This document shows, one piece after another, positions 1 through 8,298 of a stretch of 64,000 nt of DNA; within the stretch, counting starts at the first letter, position 1; every line of letters begins with the position of its first letter. The notes under the pieces were generated by a model that had not been told where the DNA came from, did no database searches, and saw nothing but the letters and a program-made list of their open reading frames with translations. A program made the translations under genes and the position numbers. Origin of the DNA: Streptomyces sp. DH-12 (GTDB taxonomy: Bacteria > Actinomycetota > Actinomycetes > Streptomycetales > Streptomycetaceae); NCBI RefSeq assembly GCF_002899455.1, contig NZ_PPFB01000001.1, positions 3,068,501 to 3,132,500 of the forward strand, written 5' to 3'.

Positions 1-157
1 CCGAGTATCCGGCCTGCTCGAACATGAGGGCGAACGGTTCGACCGGGTTCTTGCCGGAGGCGACCAGCACGATCGCGCTCAGCACGAAGGCCACGGCGAG
101 CGCGATGACCGGGCCGGCCACCGCGAGGAGCACGCGCTCCTTGTCGAACTTCTTCAT
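1..157 (-). CDS. ABC transporter permease, N-terminal part (cut by window start)
   Basis: Only the first 52 codons are present; the gene continues beyond position 1. The protein starts MKKFDKERVLLAVAGPVIA and has one clear hydrophobic segment at about residues 8-32, followed by a GKNPVEPF loop, as in inner-membrane permeases of the RbsC/YufP type that partner BMP-family binding proteins. The ATG at 157-155 overlaps the TGA of the ATPase gene (159-157) by one base, so the two are translationally coupled. I infer that it forms the membrane channel of the importer encoded upstream. Its substrate cannot be read from this fragment. Confidence 0.85.
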   Translation of the reverse strand, partial: MKKFDKERVLLAVAGPVIALAVAFVLSAIVLVASGKNPVEPFALMFEQAGYS

Positions 158-1737
158 CAGCGGGCCTCGTCTTCCGGAGACTCGGCGGACTTGGACAGGT
201 CGGCCTGGGTCTCGGCAGGTGTCTCTTCGTGTTCGAGGTGGCCCTCGGCGGCGCCGGTCATGGCGGTGCCGAGTTCCTCCGGGGTGATGGTGGCCGGGTC
301 GGCGTCGGCGACCAGCTTGCCGTCGTAGATCACGCGGAGGGTGTCGGACAGGCCGATCAGCTCGTCCAGGTCGGCGGAGATCAGCAGCACGGCCAGGCCC
401 TCGCGGCGGGCTTCGCGGATGTGGTCCCAGATCGCGGCCTGCGCGCCGACGTCCACGCCGCGGGTGGGGTGGGCGGCGATCAGGAAGCGCGGCTTGTGGC
501 TCATCTCCCGGCCGACGATCAGCTTCTGCTGGTTGCCGCCGGACAGGGAGGCCGCGGTGACGTCGATGCCGGGGGTGCGGACGTCGTACTCGGTGACGAT
601 CCGGCGGGTGTCCTCCTGGGCGGCCTTCGGGTCCAGCCAGATGCCCTTGGCGTTGGGCCGCTCGGTGACGTGGCCGAGGATGCGGTTCTCCCAGAGGGGG
701 GCTTCGAGGAGCAGGCCGTGGCGGTGGCGGTCCTCGGGGATGTAGCCGATGCCCTCCTCGCGGCGCTTGCGCGTGGGCCAGGCGGTGATCTCCTCGTCGG
801 CCAGCCGGATGACGCCGGAGTCGGCGTGGCGCAGGCCGATGAGGGCGTCGACCAGTTCGGTCTGGCCGTTGCCCTCGACGCCGGCGATGCCCAGGACCTC
901 GCCCTCGTGGATGGTGAAGCTGATGTCGTCGAGGAGGGCCTTGCCGCCGGGGGCGGCCAGGCGCAGCTTGTCGACGGTGATGACGGGCCGGTCCGTGACC
1001 GTGGACTCGGCCGTCTCCGGCGTGGGCAGCTCGCTGCCGACCATCAGCTCGGCGAGCTGGCGCGGGGTGGTCTCGGACGGCACGGCGGTGCCGACCGTGG
1101 TGCCGCGGCGGATGACGGTGATGTCGTCGGCGACGGACAGCACCTCGCCCAGCTTGTGGGAGATGAAGATGACGGACAGGCCCTCGGCCTTGAGCTCGCG
1201 CAGGTTGTCGAAGAGCGCGTCGACCTCCTGCGGGACGAGCACGGCGGTCGGCTCGTCGAGGATCAGGGTGGTGGCGCCGCGGTAGAGGACCTTGAGGATC
1301 TCCACGCGCTGGCGGGCGGCGACGCCCAGTTCCTCGACCAGGACGTCGGGGCGCACGTCCAGGCCGTAGCGCTCGGACAGCTCCTTGATGCGGCGGCGGG
1401 CCTTGCCGCCGATGCCGTGGAGCTTCTCGCTGCCGAGGACGACGTTCTCGAGGACGGTGAGGTTGTCGGCCAGCATGAAGTGCTGGTGCACCATGCCGAT
1501 GCCGCGGGCGATGGCGTCGGCGGGCGAGGAGAAGTTCACCTGTTCGCCGTGGACCGTGATGGTCCCCTCGTCCGGCTTCTGCATGCCGTAGAGGATCTTC
1601 ATCAGGGTCGACTTGCCGGCGCCGTTCTCGCCGACGAGGGCGTGGACGGTGCCCTTGCGGACGGTCAGGTGGATGTCGTGGTTGGCGACGACTCCGGGGA
1701 AGCGCTTGGTGATGCCGGCGAGCTCCACGGCGGTCAC
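157..1737 (-). CDS. Sugar/nucleoside-type ABC transporter double ATPase
   Basis: This is a cytoplasmic ATPase with two fused ABC domains (about 500 residues), as in RbsA/YufO proteins. Domain 1 has Walker A GENGAGKST, a degenerate signature and Walker B LILDEPTAVL. Domain 2 has the signature LSGGNQQK but altered Walker motifs (GVEGNGQTEL; IAAHPTRGVD), which is usual for the second half of this family. The start is uncertain. The GTG at 1737 gives VTAVELAGITKRF, right at the domain start. The frame stays open to 1893, but that would place the start inside a strong terminator. The best Shine-Dalgarno (AGGAG, 1798-1794) points to GTC/ATC codons at 1788-1783, so a rare start giving INASSSPPAG is possible. 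The gene follows the BMP lipoproteins and is coupled to the permease. Confidence 0.92.
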   Translation of the reverse strand: MTAVELAGITKRFPGVVANHDIHLTVRKGTVHALVGENGAGKSTLMKILYGMQKPDEGTITVHGEQVNFSSPADAIARGIGMVHQHFMLADNLTVLENVVLGSEKLHGIGGKARRRIKELSERYGLDVRPDVLVEELGVAARQRVEILKVLYRGATTLILDEPTAVLVPQEVDALFDNLRELKAEGLSVIFISHKLGEVLSVADDITVIRRGTTVGTAVPSETTPRQLAELMVGSELPTPETAESTVTDRPVITVDKLRLAAPGGKALLDDISFTIHEGEVLGIAGVEGNGQTELVDALIGLRHADSGVIRLADEEITAWPTRKRREEGIGYIPEDRHRHGLLLEAPLWENRILGHVTERPNAKGIWLDPKAAQEDTRRIVTEYDVRTPGIDVTAASLSGGNQQKLIVGREMSHKPRFLIAAHPTRGVDVGAQAAIWDHIREARREGLAVLLISADLDELIGLSDTLRVIYDGKLVADADPATITPEELGTAMTGAAEGHLEHEETPAETQADLSKSAESPEDEAR

Positions 1738-1813
1738 CGTGGTGTGGGCCGCCGCTCCGGCCGGAGGGCTGCTGGACGCGTTGATGACGCACTCTCCTGG
1801 GGACGGGGGCCGT

Positions 1814-1825
1814 CTACGCGCGTAG
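1814..1825. promoter_or_regulatory. Perfect 12-bp palindrome CTACGCGCGTAG (site A)
   Basis: CTACGCGCGTAG is its own reverse complement. It lies about 80 bp upstream of the ATPase start and just downstream of the terminator that ends the preceding lipoprotein gene. Related elements (TTAACGCGCGTAGAC) precede both lipoprotein genes at 3051-3065 and 4420-4434. I infer an operator shared by the importer genes; the cognate regulator is not evident in the window. Confidence 0.6.
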
Positions 1826-1861
1826 CGCCCCTTCGGCAGACAAAGGGGTGGCACACCCGGC

Positions 1862-1900
1862 CGACGGGGTGCGAGGAGCCGGGCTCCTCGCACCCCGTCG
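1862..1900. terminator. Strong hairpin after first BMP lipoprotein gene
   Basis: Positions 1862-1880 and 1882-1900 are perfect 19-base inverted repeats around a single base. The hairpin sits 36 bases past the stop codon of the upstream lipoprotein gene on the minus strand. It probably terminates or attenuates transcription between the abundant binding protein and the membrane components, a common way to set their ratio. Confidence 0.75.
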
Positions 1901-1935
1901 AGCGGTCGCGACCCCGCGGTGGTTCAGGGTGTGAC

Positions 1936-2985
1936 TCAGCTCGACTTGACCTTGATCTCGCCGCTGATGATCTTCTCCTTGGCCGTCTCTATGGCTTTCT
2001 GGAGCTCGGCGTCGTCCGCGAACTTCGGGTTGGAGTTCGACAGGCTCACCTCACCCGTCTTCAGATCGCCCTTGACGATACCGGTCGCGGGCTTGCCGTC
2101 CTCGACCGACTTCGCCAGGTTGTACACCGCCTTGGCGACATCCTTCATCGCCGAGGTGAGGATCGAGTCCTTGTACTTGGCGAGGGCTTCCTGCTTGTAC
2201 TGGTCGGAGTCGACGCCGATCGCCCACACCTTGTTGGCGGCGGCGGCCTCGATGACGCCCTGACCGGACAGACCGGCGGCCGCGTAGACCACGTCGGCCT
2301 TCTTCTCTATCTGGCCCTCGGCCGCGCTCTTGCCCTTGTCCGGGCTGGAGAAGCCGCCCTCCTCCGCGGTCTGCGTGAGGAACTGCGAGATGACCTTGAC
2401 CTTGGGGTCGGTGTCCTTGACGCCCTGCTCGTAGCCGGCCCGGAACTTGTGGATCAGCGGGATGTCCACACCGCCCACGAAGCCGACGACGTCGGTCTTG
2501 GTGGTCTTGGCCGCGGCGACACCGGCCAGGTAGGAGGCCTGCTCCTCGGAGAACACCAGGTCGGCGACGTTCTCCGCCTCGACGGTGGCGTCGTCGACGA
2601 TGCCGAAGGTGGTGTCGGGGAACTTCTCCGCGGCGCCCTTGACGGCGGAAGCGTAGGCGTAGCCGACGCCGACCACCGGGTTGTAGCCCTGCTTCGCCAG
2701 CGAGACGAGGCGCTGCTCCTTGTCGGCGTCCGTCTCGCCGTCGGTGGGCTCGACGTCGGCCGTCTCGTAGCCGAACTCCTTCTTGGCCTGCTGCAGGCCC
2801 GCGAAGGCGGCGTCGTTGAAGGACTGGTCGCCGCGGCCGCCGACGTCGTACGCGATGGCGAGGCCCTTGCCCTCCTTCGACTCCGAGGAGCCCGAGGAGG
2901 TCGAGGTGCCGCCGCAGGCGGAGAGGGCGAGGGCCAGGGAGGCGGTCGCTGCGCCTGCGACCGTGATCCGGGAAATCCGGCGCAT
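1936..2985 (-). CDS. BMP-family ABC transporter substrate-binding lipoprotein (copy 1)
   Basis: A 349-residue exported lipoprotein. The signal peptide has an Arg-rich start (MRRISR), a hydrophobic core and lipobox LSAC with the acylated Cys at residue 24, followed by a Ser/Thr/Gly linker. The mature part begins AIAYDVGGRGDQSFNDAAF and contains VGFVGGVDIPLIHKFRAGYE, both hallmarks of the BMP/PnrA family, whose studied members bind nucleosides. The ATG at 2985 has AGGAG at about 2998-2994. It is a tandem paralogue of the gene at 3317-4366 and has exactly the same length, with several identical blocks. It feeds substrate to the ATPase/permease downstream. Nucleosides are the likely ligand by family, not proven by sequence. 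Confidence 0.95.
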   Translation of the reverse strand: MRRISRITVAGAATASLALALSACGGTSTSSGSSESKEGKGLAIAYDVGGRGDQSFNDAAFAGLQQAKKEFGYETADVEPTDGETDADKEQRLVSLAKQGYNPVVGVGYAYASAVKGAAEKFPDTTFGIVDDATVEAENVADLVFSEEQASYLAGVAAAKTTKTDVVGFVGGVDIPLIHKFRAGYEQGVKDTDPKVKVISQFLTQTAEEGGFSSPDKGKSAAEGQIEKKADVVYAAAGLSGQGVIEAAAANKVWAIGVDSDQYKQEALAKYKDSILTSAMKDVAKAVYNLAKSVEDGKPATGIVKGDLKTGEVSLSNSNPKFADDAELQKAIETAKEKIISGEIKVKSS

Positions 2986-3050
2986 GTGTGGTGCTCCTAG
3001 TCGTACAAAGCGCCGGGACGGTACAGCTACGGCGCTGGCTTCGCCGCAGA

Positions 3051-3065
3051 TTAACGCGCGTAGAC
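3051..3065. promoter_or_regulatory. TTAACGCGCGTAGAC element upstream of BMP copy 1 (site B)
   Basis: The element lies 66-80 bases upstream of the copy 1 start. It shares 15 identical bases with site C (4420-4434) upstream of copy 2 and the ACGCGCGTAG core with site A. The rest of the 331-base gap between the two lipoprotein genes holds the copy 2 terminator and no credible gene. Confidence 0.6.
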
Positions 3066-3242
3066 CTGCCTGAAAACCCCTTCTGTCCACCTTGTTATGC
3101 GCCCGTGTTCAACCTGGTTCCGGCCACCGGGACAAAGTGTTGCTGTTCGCGAACGGAGGGTGGCTTTGGGTGAGCGTCCGGCGCTTTCCGAGGGCCCGGA
3201 GGAGACACGGAGGGGGCACGGAGAGGTACGGAGGGGCACGGC

Positions 3243-3277
3243 GGAGCGGGCGGGCGCCGTGTGCGCCCGCCCGCTCC
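3243..3277. terminator. Hairpin terminator after BMP copy 2
   Basis: A 15-bp perfect GC-rich stem (3243-3257 with 3263-3277) and a 5-base loop lie 40 bases beyond the stop codon of the minus-strand lipoprotein gene. It has no U-tract, as is normal for Streptomyces terminators. Confidence 0.7.
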
Positions 3278-3316
3278 GTACGGGAGGTCAGTGCCGGGGA
3301 CGGCCCGGCGCGGGGA

Positions 3317-4366
3317 TCACTCCGTGTCCACCTTGATGGCACCGTCGGTGATGCCCTTCTTGGCCTCGTCCACGGCCTCCTTCAGGCCGGCGACCTCGGC
3401 CATCCTCGGGTTGCTGTCGGAGAGGCCGACGCCGTCCACCTTGAGGTCGAAGACCTGGGTGCCGGTGAGCGGCTCGCCGTCCTGGACGGACTTGGTCAGC
3501 GTGTACACCGCGCCGCCGACGTCCTTCAGGGCGGAGGTGAGGATGTAGTCCTTGTAGCCGGCGAGGGCTTCCTGGTTGTACTGGTCGGAGTCGACGCCGA
3601 TCGCCCAGACCTTCGCCTTGGCCGCGGCCTCGATGACGCCCTGACCGGAGAGGCCGGCCGCCTGGTAGATGACGTCGGCGCCCTTCTCGATCTGGCCCTC
3701 GGCGGCGGCCTTGCCCTTGTCGGGGCTGGAGAAGCCGCCCTCCTCCGCCGTCTGGGTGAGGAACTGGGAGATCACCCGGACCTTGGGGTCGGTGTCCTTG
3801 ACGCCCTGCTCGTAGCCGGCCCGGAACTTGTGGATCAGCGGGATGTCCACACCGCCCACGAAGCCGACGGTGTCGCTCTTGGTGGCCTTGGCGGCGGCGA
3901 CGCCGGCGAGGTAGGAGGCCTGCTCCTCGGCGAAGACCAGGGAGGCGACGTTCTCGCCCTCGACGACGGAGTCGACGATGCCGAAGGTGGTGTCGGGGTA
4001 CTTGGCGGCCACGGCCTCCATCGCGGGGCCGTAGGCGAAGCCCACGCCGATGACCGGGTTGTAGCCCTGGCGGGCCAGCGAGGCCAGGCGCTGCTCCTTG
4101 TCCGCGTCGGTCTCGCCCTCGGTGGGCTCGACGTCGGCGGTCTTGAAGCCGAATTCCTCCTTGGCCTTGGCGAGGCCGGCGAACGCGGCGTCGTTGAAGG
4201 ACTGGTCGCCCTTGCCGCCGATGTCGTAGGCGATGGCGGCGCCGAGGTCGTCCTTGGAACCCCCGCTGTCACCGTTGTCACTGCTGGTTCCACCGCAGGC
4301 GGTGGCGGCGAGCGCGAGCGAAGCGACCCCCACCGCTACGCGGGTCAGTATGGATATCCGACGCAT
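3317..4366 (-). CDS. BMP-family ABC transporter substrate-binding lipoprotein (copy 2)
   Basis: A 349-residue exported lipoprotein, paralogous to copy 1. The signal peptide runs MRRISILTR to lipobox ATAC, with Cys at residue 24, then a Ser/Gly/Asp linker. The BMP motifs AIAYDIGGKGDQSFNDAAF and VGFVGGVDIPLIHKFRAGYE are present. The ATG at 4366 follows GGGGA. It has its own upstream element (site C) and its own terminator, so it may be expressed independently of copy 1 and give the importer a second ligand specificity or a dosage increase. The two copies are identical over long central stretches and differ mainly in the linker and C-terminal third. Confidence 0.95.
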   Translation of the reverse strand: MRRISILTRVAVGVASLALAATACGGTSSDNGDSGGSKDDLGAAIAYDIGGKGDQSFNDAAFAGLAKAKEEFGFKTADVEPTEGETDADKEQRLASLARQGYNPVIGVGFAYGPAMEAVAAKYPDTTFGIVDSVVEGENVASLVFAEEQASYLAGVAAAKATKSDTVGFVGGVDIPLIHKFRAGYEQGVKDTDPKVRVISQFLTQTAEEGGFSSPDKGKAAAEGQIEKGADVIYQAAGLSGQGVIEAAAKAKVWAIGVDSDQYNQEALAGYKDYILTSALKDVGGAVYTLTKSVQDGEPLTGTQVFDLKVDGVGLSDSNPRMAEVAGLKEAVDEAKKGITDGAIKVDTE

Positions 4367-4419
4367 CTGAAGTTCCCCATTCTCCAAAGCCCCGCAGCGG
4401 GTGCTCGGTTCGGCGCACA

Positions 4420-4434
4420 TTAACGCGCGTAGAC
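4420..4434. promoter_or_regulatory. TTAACGCGCGTAGAC element upstream of BMP copy 2 (site C)
   Basis: The sequence is identical over 15 bases to site B and sits at nearly the same distance from the start codon (54-68 bases). This positional conservation across the duplicated genes supports a regulatory role. Confidence 0.6.
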
Positions 4435-4612
4435 ACTCCTGGGAACGGGGTCGTGCGGGGCCGTTATCCATTCGTGCCGATGGCCGGTCACGCCCTTGTG
4501 AGCCGTGGGGCCGCAGGGGGGCCGGGCGGGCGTACGCGTCTGCACGGGGCCCACGCTGCACCCCCCGGGGCCGGGCCGCAAGCGGAGGGAGCCGGGGGCG
4601 GGTGACGCACGC

Positions 4613-4649
4613 GAGGGCGGCCGTGTCCGCCGGGGACACGGCCGCCCTC
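4613..4649. terminator. Hairpin terminator after amidohydrolase gene
   Basis: A perfect 16-bp stem (4613-4628 with 4634-4649) around a 5-base loop lies 16 bases beyond the minus-strand amidohydrolase stop codon. It separates that gene from the lipoprotein genes downstream. Confidence 0.75.
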
Positions 4650-4664
4650 GTCCCGCCTGCGCCG

Positions 4665-5894
4665 TTACCGCAGGGCGTCCAGCAGGGCGGCGGCGGTGAA
4701 CAGTTCCACGCCGACCGTGATGGCGTGCTCGTCCACGTCGAAGTCGCCCTGGTGCAGGTCGCGCACGATCCGCTCGCCGGGGGTGCGGACGCCGAGGCGG
4801 GCCATGGCGCCGGGGACGCGCTCCAGGTACCAGGAGAAGTCCTCGCCGCCGAGGCTCTGTTCGGTGCCCTCGACGGACTCCGTGCCGCGCCGGGCGATCA
4901 TCGCGTCGCGCAGCAGCTCGGTGGCCCCGGCCTCGTTGACGACCGGCGGGACGCCGCGCACGTAGGTGATCTGCGACTTGGCGCGGTGCAGATTGGCCAC
5001 CTCGTCGATGGCCTCGACCACGATGTCCGGCGCCTGCCGCCAGGTCTCCAGGTCCAGGCAACGGATGGTGCCGGAGAGCTCGGCGTGCTGCGGGATGACG
5101 TTGGGCGCGTGGCCGGACTCGACCCGGCCCCAGGTGACGGCGAGCCCGCTGCGGCTGTCGACCCGGCGGCCGACCAGCGCGGGCACGTCGGTGACGACCC
5201 GGGCGGCGGCGGTGACCAGGTCGGTCGTCAGGTGCGGGCGGGCGGTGTGGCCGCCGGGGCCCTCCAGGGCGATCTCCAGCCGGTCGCAGGCGGAGGTGAT
5301 GGCGCCCTGGCGCAGCCCGATCCTCCCGGCGTCGACGCGCGGGTCGCAGTGCACGGCGAGGATCCGGCCCACGCCGTCGAGCGCGCCGTCGGCGATGGCC
5401 TCGGCGGCGCCGCCGGGCAGCACCTCCTCGGCGGGCTGGAAGATCAGCCGGACCGGGCGGGGCAGCAGGCCCTGGCGGTGCAGTTCGGCCAGCACCAGGC
5501 CGGCGCCCAGCACCACGGTGGTGTGCACGTCGTGACCGCAGGCGTGGGCGCGGTCGGGGACGGTGGACCGGTAGGCGCAGCCTGCCTTCATGTCGGGGAT
5601 GGGCAGGGCGTCGATGTCGGCGCGCAGGGCGAGCATCGCCGCGTCGGTGCCGGCCTCCTCGTCCGTCCCGATGTCACAGATCACCCCGGTCCCGCTGGAG
5701 AGCACCCGGGGGCGCAGGCCCGCGCGCTGCAGGCGTTCCTTGATCGCGGCGGTGGTACGGAACTCCTGGTTGCCGAGCTCCGGGTGCATGTGGAGGTCTC
5801 GCCGGAACGCCACGAGTTCCGCGCGCAGCGCCTCGGGCAGCGCGCCGGGGAGCACCGCTCCCCCGGGGAGATCGATCTCGGACTCCAGTGACAT
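4665..5894 (-). CDS. M20-family amidohydrolase
   Basis: A 409-residue cytoplasmic metallohydrolase of the M20D type (IAA-amino-acid hydrolase, N-acyl amino acid amidohydrolases). The family landmarks appear in order: HPELGNQEF near residue 43, the metal-binding ACGHDVHTT near residue 120, FQPAEE near residue 155, and the dimerisation domain after it. The ATG at 5894 (MSLESEIDLPGG) is chosen; the frame stays open to 5933, but those residues look like leader. It releases an acyl group from an amidated substrate; the exact substrate cannot be read. Its own terminator and upstream gap make it a separate transcription unit. Confidence 0.9.
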   Translation of the reverse strand: MSLESEIDLPGGAVLPGALPEALRAELVAFRRDLHMHPELGNQEFRTTAAIKERLQRAGLRPRVLSSGTGVICDIGTDEEAGTDAAMLALRADIDALPIPDMKAGCAYRSTVPDRAHACGHDVHTTVVLGAGLVLAELHRQGLLPRPVRLIFQPAEEVLPGGAAEAIADGALDGVGRILAVHCDPRVDAGRIGLRQGAITSACDRLEIALEGPGGHTARPHLTTDLVTAAARVVTDVPALVGRRVDSRSGLAVTWGRVESGHAPNVIPQHAELSGTIRCLDLETWRQAPDIVVEAIDEVANLHRAKSQITYVRGVPPVVNEAGATELLRDAMIARRGTESVEGTEQSLGGEDFSWYLERVPGAMARLGVRTPGERIVRDLHQGDFDVDEHAITVGVELFTAAALLDALR

Positions 5895-6202
5895 CAGTGG
5901 CTTCACCCTTTGAAGAGTAGGGCTCCGAAGCACTCCACTGTCCCCTGATCAAGAAAAATCAGCCCGTTGGAGGGAGAAAATCCGGCTGCCCTACGCATAG
6001 CTGTTCAGTGAGATGGGTACACTCACCGCCCTTTTGGGAGGGTAGGGGCGTTCCGGCCTGCCGGGCCATGAGGCCGGTCACAGTCCCCGCGCGGGCGTCG
6101 GCACCATCCGTACTTCCACGGTTACCACGCTCGGCCCAACCCACGCTGACCGGTTCATCCGGCGGACAGCGGGCGCCGGGCCCGGGTGTGTCCGGGGCGG
6201 GT
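5895..6202. other. 308-base intergenic gap
   Basis: This gap lies between two minus-strand genes. It holds an A/T-richer patch around 5940-5985, likely part of the amidohydrolase promoter, and a short inverted repeat (GTGAG at 6008-6012 with CTCAC at 6022-6026). No coding signature was seen on either strand. Confidence 0.5.
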
Positions 6203-7306
6203 TCAGCAGGGGCGCGGGGCCGCCGGGCCGGGGTCCGTGCGGCGGTGCGGGGCGACGGCGCGCAGCTGGTGGGCCTCCCGCGCGGTGCCGGCGACGTCGG
6301 CGAGGAAGCCCCGGGCGCGCGGGGAGGCGTGGGCGGTGAGCCACGCCGGGTCGATGTCGCACACCTCGATCCGCACATCTGTGCCGGCCAGGGCGAGCGG
6401 CAGGGTGTGGACGACGGTGGAGGGGAAGCTGACGACCGTACGGCCGACGGGACCGCGGCGGGCGACCAGTTCGAGGGGCAGCTCGGGGCGGACGATCTCC
6501 AGGCCGGTCTCCACGGCCAGCCGGTGCAGCTTCTCGGTGGTCTCGCGGCGGTGCGCGAAGTAGCGCCGGGCGCCGTGCGTCCGGGCGAGGACGCCGACCG
6601 CCCGCACGTAGGCGTCGGCGTCCACCACGCCCGTCTCCACCAGGGAGGTGCCCACCAGGTCGGCGCCCTGGGTGACGCGCGGCGGTCCGAAGCGGTCGCG
6701 GGTCCAGGCGAAGGTGTGGGCGCGGACGGTGACGCCGGGCGGGACGTCCGCCATCGGCATGGAGGTGAAGACCTCCACCGTGCGGTCCTCGCCGGGGGTG
6801 AGCCGGCGCCGGGCGGCGGCGGACACCGGGGCGAGGACCAGGTCGCGGGGGCCGGGGCGGCCGCCCTTGCGGTGCCAGCGCACCAGGCGTTCACCGCGGG
6901 CGAGCTGGCCGGCGAACTCCATGGTCGCCGTGCCGTCGTCGACGACCACCACCTCGGGGGCCCGGGTGATGGTCAGCAGCAGTTGCACGTACCGGGAGAA
7001 CGGGTCGCCGAGGACGACCCGCCGGGCCCGGCGCAGCGGCGCGGCGAGGCCGCCTATGGTGCGCAGCGGGGCGCCCGCTCCCCCGCGCGCCTCCTCCCAG
7101 CGGACGTCGTGCCCCTCCTCGCGGGCCAGCTCCGCCATGCGGCGGAGCTGGCCGCGGGTCATCGGGTCGACCGGGGACAGCACGACGAGTGCGAGTCCCG
7201 CGCCGGGCGCGTGGGCGTGCGCCCACTCCAGCACGTTGAGCAGCTGTACCGGGCTCTCCACGAAGGCGAGCGTGCGGGGGCCGGTGCGGCCGGCGCGGGG
7301 GCTCAT
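6203..7306 (-). CDS. Sialyltransferase-like glycosyltransferase (GT52-like)
   Basis: A 367-residue predicted cytoplasmic protein starting MSPRAGRTGPRTLAFVESPV. The opening beta-strand followed by VESPVQLLN, an acidic DDGTATME motif near residue 120, RYFAHRRE near residue 250 and SFPSTVVHTL near residue 300 resemble, in order, the acidic-Gly, His-Pro and Ser motifs of bacterial sialyltransferases of the GT52/GT38 type; the His-Pro motif reads HR here. It lies directly after the NeuB-family gene with a 42-base gap, so it most likely uses the CMP-nonulosonic acid made by this operon. The family call is by motif and context, not alignment. The C-terminal 20 residues are low complexity. Confidence 0.7.
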   Translation of the reverse strand: MSPRAGRTGPRTLAFVESPVQLLNVLEWAHAHAPGAGLALVVLSPVDPMTRGQLRRMAELAREEGHDVRWEEARGGAGAPLRTIGGLAAPLRRARRVVLGDPFSRYVQLLLTITRAPEVVVVDDGTATMEFAGQLARGERLVRWHRKGGRPGPRDLVLAPVSAAARRRLTPGEDRTVEVFTSMPMADVPPGVTVRAHTFAWTRDRFGPPRVTQGADLVGTSLVETGVVDADAYVRAVGVLARTHGARRYFAHRRETTEKLHRLAVETGLEIVRPELPLELVARRGPVGRTVVSFPSTVVHTLPLALAGTDVRIEVCDIDPAWLTAHASPRARGFLADVAGTAREAHQLRAVAPHRRTDPGPAAPRPC

Positions 7307-7348
7307 CGACGTACGACCGTTCCCGTCGTAGGGGTGGGTGGGGGCGGG

Positions 7349-8284
7349 TCAGACGGCCACGGGCTCGCCGGCGGCCGTGGCGATCTCCGCCTCGGCGACG
7401 ACACCGGCCACGCGGCGCAGCTTCTTCATCGGGCCGAGCTCGGAGTCGTAGACCTTCTTCACGCCGTCGCCGAGGGAGGCCTCGATGGTGCGGATGTCGC
7501 GGACCAGGCGGGCCAGGCCCTGCGGCTCGACGGAGGCGGCCTGGTCGGAGCCCCACATGGCGCGGTCGAGGGTGATGTGCCGCTCGACGAAGCAGGCGCC
7601 GAGGGCGACCGCGGCGAGGGTGGTCTGCAGGCCGGTCTCGTGGCCGGAGTAGCCGATCGGGACGTTCGGGTACTCCTGCTGGAGGGTGTGGATGACCCGC
7701 AGGTTCAGCTCCTCCGCCTTCGCCGGGTAGGTGGAGGTGGCGTGGCAGAGCAGGATGTTGTCGCTGCCCAGCACCTCGACGGCGTGGCGGATCTGCTTCG
7801 GGGTGGACATGCCGGTGGACAGGATGACCGTGCGGCCGGTGGCGCGCAGTTCGCGCAGCAGCTCGTCGTCGGTCAGGGACGCGGAGGCCACCTTGTGGGC
7901 GGGCACGTCGAACTTCTCCAGGAAGGCGACGGCCTCGGTGTCCCACGGGGAGGCGAACCAGTCGATGCCCTTCTCCTTGCAGTAGGCGTCGATCTGCCGG
8001 TACTCGTCCTCGCCGAACTCCACGCGGTGCCGGTAGTCGATGTACGTCATCCGGCCCCAGGGGGTGTCGCGCTCGATGTCCCACTGGTCGCGCGGGGTGC
8101 AGATCTCCGGGGTGCGCTTCTGGAACTTGACGGCGTCGCAGCCGGCCTCGGCGGCGGCGTCGATCAGCTTGAAGGCGTTCTCGAGGTCGCCGTTGTGGTT
8201 GATGCCGATCTCGCCGGTGACGTAGACGGGGCGGCCGGGGCCGGCCTCGCGGGAACCGAGGGTGCGGATACGGGAGTCGCTCAT
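7349..8284 (-). CDS. neuB: NeuB-family nonulosonic acid synthase without SAF domain
   Basis: A 311-residue aldol-type synthase condensing phosphoenolpyruvate with a hexose derivative. Family signatures are EIGINHNGD near residue 26, DAVKFQKR near residue 50, DWFASPWD, KVASASLTDDELL, ILSTGMST, LCHATSTYP, IGYSGHETG and VERHITLDR. The TIM barrel is complete, but the protein stops about 20 residues after the RRV motif and lacks the C-terminal SAF/antifreeze-like domain of standard ~345-residue sialic acid synthases. The ATG at 8284 lies 14 bases from the NeuA-HAD stop codon. With that fused phosphatase next door, I infer that the product is a 9-phosphate such as Kdn-9-phosphate; legionaminate or Neu5Ac analogues remain possible. 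Confidence 0.88.
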   Translation of the reverse strand: MSDSRIRTLGSREAGPGRPVYVTGEIGINHNGDLENAFKLIDAAAEAGCDAVKFQKRTPEICTPRDQWDIERDTPWGRMTYIDYRHRVEFGEDEYRQIDAYCKEKGIDWFASPWDTEAVAFLEKFDVPAHKVASASLTDDELLRELRATGRTVILSTGMSTPKQIRHAVEVLGSDNILLCHATSTYPAKAEELNLRVIHTLQQEYPNVPIGYSGHETGLQTTLAAVALGACFVERHITLDRAMWGSDQAASVEPQGLARLVRDIRTIEASLGDGVKKVYDSELGPMKKLRRVAGVVAEAEIATAAGEPVAV

Positions 8285-8298
8285 GACCAGGGGTTTCC

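Noticed and set aside
229..3000. A 923-codon plus-strand frame opposite the ABC ATPase and first lipoprotein
   Set aside because: Antisense shadow with Gly/Ala/Val/Asp-rich composition and no domains; the minus-strand genes have full family motifs.
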